Positions 1 to 5,103 of a DNA stretch of 5,103 bases are shown in pieces. How positions within the stretch are numbered: position 1 is the first letter of the stretch; each line of letters opens with the position of its first letter. The translations under genes were made by a program, and so were the position numbers. Location of the stretch: assembly GCA_902783295.1 (NCBI GenBank), contig CACZQT010000135.1, positions 1 through 5,103 of the forward strand, given 5' to 3'. The notes below the pieces were generated by a model. The model had not been told where the DNA came from. It saw nothing but the letters and a program-made list of their open reading frames with translations, and searched no databases. This stretch comes from an uncultured Lachnospiraceae bacterium. Lineage in GTDB: Bacteria > Bacillota > Clostridia > Lachnospirales > Lachnospiraceae.

Positions 1-428
1 ACGCCGGTCCCCAGTACGGTAGATACGGCAATAGCTGTCAGCGTGCCCGGAAGAGACATGAATACGTCCAGAATTCGCATGATTACATTGTCCACACGGC
101 CGCCGAAGTAGCCGGCCACCGCTCCCAGGATGATCCCGAAGAATCCGGCCAGGGCTGTGGCTCCAACAGCTACCGTCAGGGAAATCCGGCCGCCGTACAG
201 CACACGTGTCAGGATATCCCGCCCGTAATTATCAGTCCCGAACCAGTGCTCTTTGCTGGGACCCATCAGGCGGATACGGGCGTTCTGCTGGTCCAGGCCG
301 TACGGAGCGATGACCGGTGCCAGAACGGTGAGCGCGATGATGAGCAGAATGATGACCAGGCCAACCATAGCCAGCCGGTTTTTCTTAAACCTCCGCCATA
401 TTTCTTTGGCTCTTCTGAATCTTTTCAT
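1..428 (-). CDS. DppC/OppC-type ABC transporter permease, partial (N-terminal 142 codons; continues past the window start)
   Basis: Second inner-membrane permease subunit of a peptide/nickel-family ABC importer; it would pair with the DppB-like protein just upstream to form the translocation channel. Reading down from the ATG at 428-426, the protein opens with a basic cytoplasmic segment (MKRFRRAKEIWRRFKKNRLA) and a hydrophobic first membrane helix at about residues 20-42, as in the OppC N-terminal domain. It then has the family hallmark HWFGTDNYGRD at about residues 62-72, followed by RVLYGGRISL, a second hydrophobic stretch and DVFMSLPG, all typical of DppC/OppC/NikC. The start is well supported: ATG overlaps the dppB stop as ATGA, and a GGAGG (436-440) lies 7 nt upstream inside the dppB tail. 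Translational coupling is therefore likely. The EAA loop and C-terminus lie outside the window. Substrate (peptide, nickel, other) cannot be told from this piece. No frameshift is seen. Confidence 0.95.
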   Translation of the reverse strand, partial: MKRFRRAKEIWRRFKKNRLAMVGLVIILLIIALTVLAPVIAPYGLDQQNARIRLMGPSKEHWFGTDNYGRDILTRVLYGGRISLTVAVGATALAGFFGIILGAVAGYFGGRVDNVIMRILDVFMSLPGTLTAIAVSTVLGTG

Positions 429-1393
429 GCCGCTGCCTCCGCTTTCGCTTTGCGCTTTTTCTTCGATTCAAACTGTGTTTTAATCCGGGGATCAATCACC
501 GTATACAGGATATCTACGATCAGGTTCACCAGAGTAAAAGCGAGGGCGATCAGCAGTACGCCGCCGATTACGATCGGATAATCCCGGATGTTGATGTTGT
601 CTACAATCAGTTTACCCAGTCCCGGCAGGGAGAAAATAGACTCAATCACGACGGCGCCTCCCATCAGGGAGCCGAACTGGATGCCGCACACCGTAATCAC
701 AGGAATCAGGGCATTCCTGAGAATATGGTGGAACACCACCGTCTTCTCATTCTGTCCTTTCGCTCTGGCGGTCCGTACATAGTCCTGCCGGACGCAGTCC
801 AGTACACTGGAGCGGGTCGTACGCATCATGGTGCAGGACGGTCCGATTCCTACGGCAATGGCCGGCATAATCCAGCTGAGGATCCCATTCGTACCGGTTG
901 CCGGCAGCCATCCCAGGTTCTGGGAGAAGATGATGATCAGCATCAGTGCCACCCAGAAATTCGGCAGGGATACTCCCAGCATCCCGATGCTGACCAGAAG
1001 CGTATCGATCCAGGTATATTGCTTGATTGCGGAAATAATCCCGATCGGAACACCCAGCAGCACCATAACCAGAAGCCCTACCACTGCCAGCTTCAGCGTG
1101 GTGGGGAAACGGGCTACCAGCATATCCATGACCGGTTTGTCGTTCATGTAAGAGGTTCCCAGAGAGCCTTTTGTCACGATGTTCCAGACATAATGCCCAT
1201 ACTGGACAATGAGCGGATCGTTCAGTCCCTTTGATTCTCTCCATTCGTTCAGCACTTCTTCGGGTGCTTCATCCCCGAATTTGATGCGTGCCGCGTCGCC
1301 TGTGGCCAGAGACAGCAGGCCGTACAGCAGAAAAGCAACTCCCAGCATTACAGGGATCATCATCAGCAGCCTTTTCAGAACATACCTTAGCAT
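425..1393 (-). CDS. DppB/OppB-type ABC transporter permease
   Basis: Inner-membrane permease of a peptide/nickel-family ABC importer, 322 aa, a normal length for DppB/OppB/NikB. The N-terminus MLRYVLKRLLMMIPVMLGV is the classic start of this family, with the first membrane helix at about residues 9-29. Further hydrophobic segments lie at about 99-122, 130-157, 172-190, 230-253 and 275-298, giving six helices. A short EAA-type coupling loop that should contact the ATPase subunits is seen at about 204-231 (DYVRTARAKG through NALIP). It is followed by the conserved GGAVVIESIFSLPGLGKL region (about 245-262) and the DYPIV motif (271-275). The C-terminus is a short Lys/Ala-rich tail. The ATG start has AAGGGAG about 7 nt upstream. 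The gene follows a terminator and is first in its operon; it overlaps the dppC-like gene by 4 nt. No substrate-binding protein gene lies between regulator and permease. Family assignment is secure; substrate is unknown. Confidence 0.96.
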   Translation of the reverse strand: MLRYVLKRLLMMIPVMLGVAFLLYGLLSLATGDAARIKFGDEAPEEVLNEWRESKGLNDPLIVQYGHYVWNIVTKGSLGTSYMNDKPVMDMLVARFPTTLKLAVVGLLVMVLLGVPIGIISAIKQYTWIDTLLVSIGMLGVSLPNFWVALMLIIIFSQNLGWLPATGTNGILSWIMPAIAVGIGPSCTMMRTTRSSVLDCVRQDYVRTARAKGQNEKTVVFHHILRNALIPVITVCGIQFGSLMGGAVVIESIFSLPGLGKLIVDNINIRDYPIVIGGVLLIALAFTLVNLIVDILYTVIDPRIKTQFESKKKRKAKAEAAA

Positions 1394-1452
1394 TTCCCGG
1401 CTCCCTTCCGGCCGGTTGTTTCCTTCCGGCCATCTTTGTTCTCATTTTAGGC
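1394..1452 (-). promoter_or_regulatory. Leader and weak candidate promoter of the dppBC-like operon
   Basis: This short segment lies between the terminator of the regulator gene and the dppB-like start. Reading the minus strand, a TAAAAT at 1449-1444 is a plausible -10 box. The positions 16-18 bp upstream (GTTCCA or TGTTCC, inside the terminator arm) are poor -35 boxes, which fits an activator-dependent promoter but may also mean the hexamer is accidental. Further down, GGCCGGAAGG occurs twice, 18 bp apart (1431-1422 and 1413-1404). The second copy carries the Shine-Dalgarno. These GC-rich arms can form two competing hairpins (see findings). No start site can be fixed from sequence alone. Confidence 0.4.
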
Positions 1453-1493
1453 AAAATAAAACGTCTGGAACACTCATAATTATGTTCCAGACG
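1453..1493 (-). terminator. Intrinsic terminator after the response-regulator gene
   Basis: On the minus strand the arms CGTCTGGAACA (1493-1483) and TGTTCCAGACG (1472-1462) form an 11-bp perfect stem with a 10-nt AT-rich loop. TTTTATTTT (1461-1453) follows at once. It begins 5 nt after the TAA stop of the AraC-type regulator. The T-rich tract lies only on the minus-strand side, so it is directional and should end the kinase-regulator transcript before the transporter genes. Confidence 0.9.
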
Positions 1494-1498
1494 GTGGA

Positions 1499-3115
1499 TT
1501 ATCCTGCACTGTGCTTCCCTTCCTGCCGGCTGCGGAACGCCTGCGGGGAACAGCCGGTCAGCCGGTGAAAGACACGGCTCATATATTTTTCGTCGGTATA
1601 GCCTACCATCCATGAGATCTCGGAAATCTTCATATCCGGATTCATCATCAGTTCTTTGGCCTTTTCAATACGCAGCCGGTTGATATAATCGGGAATTCCC
1701 ATGCCGGTCTGCTTTTTAAAGGAGCGGGACAGATAGCTTTCACTGATGGCGAACTGCCTGGACAGCTGGCCTATGGATATTTTCTCTGTAAAGTGGAGCA
1801 GGATATACTGCTCGATCTGCTGAAAGATTACGTTTTCTTCTTCTCCCTTCCCAACAGATTCCCTGAACAGGTCTGCCAGGCAGGTCAGGTCTTTTTCCAG
1901 GAGCCGGGCCAGCATTTCTCCGGAAACAATCCCTCTGTCATCAAAGGGAAGAGGAATATCCGGGACGGGAAACTCCAGCGGCTTCTCTCCTTTTCCGCTG
2001 CGGTTCTGGCGGAATCCTTCCACCCACCGTATGCGCATCCGCATGTACTGCTGGCGGAAGGATTCCCATTTTTCAATCGTCAGCGGACGGTCTTCCATCA
2101 TCCATTCTGTCAGCCGTTCCGCACAGGTCCGGATGACATGCGGATAGCTGGAAAGCGCTGCCTTATGCAGTTCGTCCTCCCATGCGGACAGGTCCGGTAC
2201 GGAAAATACGGCATCTCTGTCCTGCAGTTCCCCTGTTTCCGTTTTCTCCAGCGGACAGTTCCGGCTTCTTTTCCTGGCCTGGGGAGCCGCCCTGGTAAAA
2301 GCTTCCCTGACCGGGAAAGCATCGCTGACCCCCATTCCGAAACAGATCCCCGTTTTCTCCTGCAGATCCCGGAGCAGCTGTGTGAGAAAATCCTGAAGCC
2401 CCTCTGATGCAGCGTCCAGAAAGAGATAGATATTGCTGTTTACCCGGCGGGTCACGGCCAGTCCCCGTTCTTCCCGGCACAGCCGCTCATTGATCCAGTC
2501 TGCAAGAAGAGTCGTATCCCGCTCCCCGGTAAGCAGTTCTTCCCGAAGGTGGCGGGTAGAAATATGCGCCATCCGGCAGGATTTGATCCGTCCGAGAAAC
2601 GGCATCAGCCCGGCCAGTTCATCGTAGGCCACTGTCCAGTTATCAGAATTCAGGCAGATCATCAAAAGCCGCTGGGCCTGTTTCTTATTCAGTTCGCTGT
2701 TGATCTCCTGATAGGAATGCTCGATATTCTCCAGTGACACCTCGCGTTTCCAGGCCTGCACGGCTTTTTCCACTGCGCGGTTGATCTGCTCTTCTTCAAT
2801 CGGCTTCAGGATGTAATCCACGCAGCCCTCCTGAAGGGCTTTGCGGACATATTCGAACTGGCCGAAGCCGGACATCATAATAATCTGGGTATGGGGTCTG
2901 ACCCGGCGGATTTCTTCAATCAGTTCCAGTCCGCTGATCCCCGGCATTCTGACATCGGAAAGAACCACCTGGATTTCCTCGCTGCGGATCAGGGGCAGTA
3001 CATCTTCCGAACAGTCCACCTCGTATACCGTATCGATGTCAAAGCGCTCCCAGTCCACCAGAAGCCTTGCCGCGACAACCGATGCTTTTTCATCATCTAC
3101 GATCAGGGCTTTCAA
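1499..3115 (-). CDS. YesN-like response regulator: receiver domain plus AraC-type DNA-binding domain
   Basis: Cytoplasmic transcription factor, 538 aa, a usual length for long YesN-type regulators. Residues 1-120 form a receiver: acidic pair Asp7-Asp8, phosphoacceptor Asp54 (in VLSDVRMPG), Ser82 in MMSGFG, and Lys104 in the YILKP motif, so all key residues are present. The C-terminal ~110 residues are an AraC-family domain with two helix-turn-helices at about 447-468 (ISIGQLSRQFAISESYLSRS) and 496-517 (ISEISWMVGYTDEKYMSRVF), ending in the typical GCSPQAFR. The middle part (about 140-420) is poorly conserved; residues around 219-285 faintly resemble the degenerate GGDEF-like linker of some such regulators. 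The start is TTG, chosen because AGGAGG (3130-3125) sits 9 nt upstream and the protein begins directly with the receiver beta strand KALIVDDE. It overlaps the kinase gene by 23 nt, so the two are probably translationally coupled. Its likely partner is that kinase and its likely target the adjacent transporter operon (inferred). Confidence 0.95.
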   Translation of the reverse strand: MKALIVDDEKASVVAARLLVDWERFDIDTVYEVDCSEDVLPLIRSEEIQVVLSDVRMPGISGLELIEEIRRVRPHTQIIMMSGFGQFEYVRKALQEGCVDYILKPIEEEQINRAVEKAVQAWKREVSLENIEHSYQEINSELNKKQAQRLLMICLNSDNWTVAYDELAGLMPFLGRIKSCRMAHISTRHLREELLTGERDTTLLADWINERLCREERGLAVTRRVNSNIYLFLDAASEGLQDFLTQLLRDLQEKTGICFGMGVSDAFPVREAFTRAAPQARKRSRNCPLEKTETGELQDRDAVFSVPDLSAWEDELHKAALSSYPHVIRTCAERLTEWMMEDRPLTIEKWESFRQQYMRMRIRWVEGFRQNRSGKGEKPLEFPVPDIPLPFDDRGIVSGEMLARLLEKDLTCLADLFRESVGKGEEENVIFQQIEQYILLHFTEKISIGQLSRQFAISESYLSRSFKKQTGMGIPDYINRLRIEKAKELMMNPDMKISEISWMVGYTDEKYMSRVFHRLTGCSPQAFRSRQEGKHSAG

Positions 3116-4931
3116 TTTTCGGTCCCTCCTTGTACTGATCCAGCGGTATTTTCACCGTCACCTGCACGCCTCTCCATTCCGATTCGGAGATTTTCATGGA
3201 AACCTTATCCCCGTACATCAGCCTCAGCCGCCAGCACACATTTCGCATGCCGATATGAGCGCTGAGTCCCATCTCCTGTTCTTTCAGGTCCGCCAGTTCC
3301 CTGTTCAGTTCCTCCCGCCGTTCCACCGGACAGCCTTCTCCATTGTCGGATAATGTAAGAACCAGCCATTCATCCTTCCGCTGCGTGCAAATCCGGATAA
3401 AGCCTCCGTTCCGGCGGTGGATCTTCCCGTGTTTAATGGCATTTTCCGCCAGGGGCTGCACCATCATGCGGGGAACGGATATCTTTTCTGTATCAGGTGC
3501 CGCCTGGATTTCATAGGAAAAGCGCTGTTCAAAGCGCTGCCTCTGCAAATCGAGATAGTTGGCTGTATAGCGAAGCTCCTCGGGAAGCTCCGCGGTTTCC
3601 CGTTCCAGATCCATGCTGTACTGCATTTCCGCTCCCAGTTTGGTCAGGAGCTGGTATACGTCTTTATCGCCGTGGACCAGCGCCAGCGTGCTGATGCTCT
3701 GCAGGGAGTTGTAGATGAAGTGAGGATTGATCTGGGCGAGAAGCATCTTCATTTCCACGCTGCGGTGCGCCTGGCTCAGTTTCTGCTGGCGGATAAACAT
3801 ATCCTGAATGGTATGGATCATGTGTTCCAGATGCTCGATCAGAAAGCCGATTTCATCCGGCCGGCTGTACTTTGAATAATTCCGTATATCGGCTGTCAGG
3901 TTTCCCTGTTCCACTTCCTGCACATATTCATGCACCTCCCGGAGCGGCCGCATCATACGATAGATCATAATAGTAACCACTGCCGCACAGAGAATTCCCG
4001 CGAAAATCATCAGGGCTGACTCATAGAGGAGAATGCGGTTTGCCGCTGCGAACAGTTCCCGGCGATTTTTCAGTTCCACGACCGTCCATCCGAACCCCGA
4101 ATCCGGTACAGGCTGCACAAAGGCGATGCCCTGAAAGTCTTCTCCGCGAAAATCAATCTGACGGCTCTGTTCCCGCTGCTGCCAGATTTCTTCCCTTTGT
4201 TTTTCCGAAAGCAGATCTGTATTGGAATAGATAACGGTTCCGTTTTCTCCCAGAACCAGCACCGGATTTCCGTTTTCAGCCGCTGTCAGAAAACGTGCCA
4301 GACCGGAAACCGCCACGTCGATCGCCATTCTCCCGATGATCTTGTCTCCCATTGTACTGTACAGATTCCAGTGAAAGGTGCATACCTCCTCTTCCGTGTC
4401 TGTCTGAGAGAGCATTCCATAGTCATGAAGCCTGTGAGGTTCCTCACAGATCCCCTGATAGCGGCTGCGGTCCTCCGGCATCCGGAATTCCCAGACCGGC
4501 TTTCCTACAGCCCGCCCGTTGCTTCCCGCCAGAAATCCTGTACCCGATGTGCAGCATTCCATGCAGATCTGGCGCACCTCTCCCCCTTCGGAGAGGTTGA
4601 TCAGTGACTGAAGGAATGTAAAAATGGCCTGCTGATCCTGATATTCTAGTTCCGATTGAAATAAAAGGGCGTACATTCCCCCATTGTAGTAGATCTCCCG
4701 GGCAGACCGGCGCAGAGAAGAAAGGCAGGTTCCCAGGGAAGTACTGTCTGCCAGTACGCTCCGTTCTCCTGCGTCCCGGGCCTGCTCCACCAGCTCCTGC
4801 CGCGTATAATGATCCGTTATCAGGGCAACGGCTCCCAGTGTCAGGCCGATGATAAAGACCACTACCAGAACGACCCGTCTCGTAAAACTCTTTTTGATGT
4901 TGAATGCACTTTTCTTCAGGGCAGCTCCCAT
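3093..4931 (-). CDS. YesM-like membrane sensor histidine kinase
   Basis: Membrane sensor kinase, 612 aa, that should phosphorylate the AraC-type regulator encoded downstream. In order: a basic N-terminus, first membrane helix (about 20-39), a large extracytoplasmic sensor (about 40-300, size compatible with a dCache-like fold but not provable by eye), second membrane helix (about 301-323) and a HAMP linker (about 325-378). Then comes the His_kinase domain with phosphoacceptor His404 in AQINPHFIYNSLQSI, and a HATPase_c domain with the N box VQPLAENAIKHG (Asn497), the G1 box SDNGEG (529-533) and HIGMRNVCWRL (559-569). These motifs place it in the YesM/LytS-like class rather than the EnvZ/PhoR type. 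The sensor holds six cysteines, including an unusual ICMECC cluster (Cys123, 126, 127). The start is ATG with GGAGG (4941-4937) 5 nt upstream. It is first in a two-gene unit behind a recognisable promoter, and overlaps the regulator by 23 nt. Catalytic motifs are intact; the ligand is unknown. Confidence 0.95.
   Translation of the reverse strand: MGAALKKSAFNIKKSFTRRVVLVVVFIIGLTLGAVALITDHYTRQELVEQARDAGERSVLADSTSLGTCLSSLRRSAREIYYNGGMYALLFQSELEYQDQQAIFTFLQSLINLSEGGEVRQICMECCTSGTGFLAGSNGRAVGKPVWEFRMPEDRSRYQGICEEPHRLHDYGMLSQTDTEEEVCTFHWNLYSTMGDKIIGRMAIDVAVSGLARFLTAAENGNPVLVLGENGTVIYSNTDLLSEKQREEIWQQREQSRQIDFRGEDFQGIAFVQPVPDSGFGWTVVELKNRRELFAAANRILLYESALMIFAGILCAAVVTIMIYRMMRPLREVHEYVQEVEQGNLTADIRNYSKYSRPDEIGFLIEHLEHMIHTIQDMFIRQQKLSQAHRSVEMKMLLAQINPHFIYNSLQSISTLALVHGDKDVYQLLTKLGAEMQYSMDLERETAELPEELRYTANYLDLQRQRFEQRFSYEIQAAPDTEKISVPRMMVQPLAENAIKHGKIHRRNGGFIRICTQRKDEWLVLTLSDNGEGCPVERREELNRELADLKEQEMGLSAHIGMRNVCWRLRLMYGDKVSMKISESEWRGVQVTVKIPLDQYKEGPKIESPDRR
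3125..3130 (-). promoter_or_regulatory. Ribosome binding site fixing the TTG start of the response regulator
   Basis: The minus strand reads AGGAGG, a full consensus Shine-Dalgarno, 9 nt before TTG at 3115-3113. No ATG or GTG lies between it and the receiver domain, so the TTG is the credible start. The site lies inside the last codons of the kinase gene. Confidence 0.85.
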
Positions 4932-4958
4932 ATTTTCCTCCGGCGCAGTATATCATTT

Positions 4959-4987
4959 ATCATAAAAAAACGGCAGAATGATTGCAA
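4959..4987 (-). promoter_or_regulatory. Sigma-A type promoter of the kinase-regulator operon
   Basis: On the minus strand TTGCAA (4987-4982) and TATGAT (4964-4959) are separated by exactly 17 bp. That is 4/6 and 5/6 matches to the housekeeping consensus at ideal spacing. Transcription would begin near 4952, giving a leader of about 20 nt that carries the GGAGG of the kinase gene. The spacer includes a run of T. A second -10-like TATACT (4952-4947) lacks a -35 box and is less likely. Confidence 0.65.
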
Positions 4988-5008
4988 GCCGCAAACAGCA
5001 TTTCACTT

Positions 5009-5020
5009 TTTTGCGCAAAA
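5009..5020. promoter_or_regulatory. 12-bp perfect palindrome upstream of the kinase promoter (candidate operator)
   Basis: TTTTGCGCAAAA is a perfect inverted repeat whose near edge lies 21 bp upstream of the predicted -35 box, a position suited to an activator or repressor. Its right half continues as GCAAAATAA, which also occurs upstream of the dppB-like gene. The binding role is inferred from position and symmetry only. Confidence 0.35.
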
Positions 5021-5064
5021 TAATCCACTCTTTCGGGCTTTTTTGTGGATGTTTTTTCCCTGTT

Positions 5065-5086
5065 CCATCATGTATATTAATGATGG
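5065..5086. repeat. Inverted repeat CCATCAT-N8-ATGATGG in the upstream region
   Basis: Two perfect 7-bp arms (5065-5071 and 5080-5086) surround the AT-rich 8-bp centre GTATATTA. No T-run follows on either strand, so it is not an intrinsic terminator. It could be an operator or part of a promoter for something beyond the window edge; chance is also possible. Apart from this, the palindrome and the promoter, positions 4932-5103 show no gene. Confidence 0.35.
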
Positions 5087-5103
5087 GAGTATCCGGGAGT
5101 GAC

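Noticed and set aside
725..1234. Plus-strand open frame of 169 codons, and the minus-strand frame at 747-1244
   Set aside because: Both are out-of-frame shadows of the dppB-like gene, with low-complexity, non-membrane products and no family motif.
1269..1445. Possible leader peptide starting at ATG 1445-1443 ahead of dppB
   Set aside because: There is no Shine-Dalgarno before this ATG and the frame runs far into dppB out of frame, so it does not look like a short regulatory peptide.
1793..2407. Plus-strand open frame of 204 codons
   Set aside because: It is antisense to the regulator gene, its product has no recognisable domain, and no ribosome binding site precedes it; the minus-strand frame has clear conserved motifs.
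5023..5057. Possible terminator: ATCCAC/GTGGAT stem followed by a T-run on the plus strand
   Set aside because: The stem is only 6 bp with a 16-nt loop, and no plus-strand gene precedes it.
5047..5077. Divergent plus-strand promoter with TATATT near 5073
   Set aside because: The -10-like hexamer lies within an AT-rich dyad and the best -35 at proper spacing (TGTTTT) is poor; no downstream gene is visible in the remaining bases.
4809..5102. Plus-strand open frame of 97 codons running to the window edge
   Set aside because: It is mostly antisense to the kinase start and crosses the kinase promoter; no recognisable domain or ribosome binding site.

Overview
The window looks like chromosomal DNA from a low-to-mid GC Gram-positive bacterium, most likely a Clostridia/Lachnospiraceae-type Firmicute. 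That placement is an inference from three things: strong GGAGG-type ribosome binding sites, a YesM/YesN-style two-component pair, and a TTG start with an excellent Shine-Dalgarno. I cannot name the species. All real genes lie on the minus strand, so the biological order runs from high to low coordinates.

Layout in transcription order. Positions 5103-4932 are a non-coding upstream region with a good sigma-A type promoter (TTGCAA, 17 bp, TATGAT), a 12-bp perfect palindrome and a further dyad. Positions 4931-3093 encode a membrane sensor histidine kinase of the YesM/LytS-like class (His_kinase plus HATPase_c, HAMP, large extracytoplasmic sensor). Positions 3115-1499 encode its response regulator, with an N-terminal receiver and a C-terminal AraC-type DNA-binding domain; it overlaps the kinase gene by 23 nt and starts at TTG. 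A clear intrinsic terminator (1493-1453) closes this unit. After about 59 nt of leader come the permease genes of an oligopeptide/dipeptide/nickel-family ABC importer: dppB-like (1393-425) and, overlapping it by ATGA, the first 142 codons of a dppC-like gene that runs out of the window at position 1.

How the parts probably work together: the kinase senses an extracellular signal (perhaps the transporter's substrate), phosphorylates the regulator at Asp54, and the regulator's AraC domain activates the neighbouring transporter operon and possibly its own promoter. Support for this is proximity, same-strand order, a weak transporter promoter with no convincing -35 box, and a short motif (TTTTNNGCAAAATAA, plus-strand reading) found upstream of both units. 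The transporter substrate cannot be read from permeases alone.

I see no mobile element, CRISPR array, tRNA/rRNA or prophage gene. The window is a fairly conventional regulator-plus-transporter locus. The less ordinary points are a cysteine cluster in the sensor's extracytoplasmic domain, mutually exclusive hairpins around the dppB Shine-Dalgarno, and the pairing of a YesMN-type system with a peptide/nickel-family rather than a sugar transporter.
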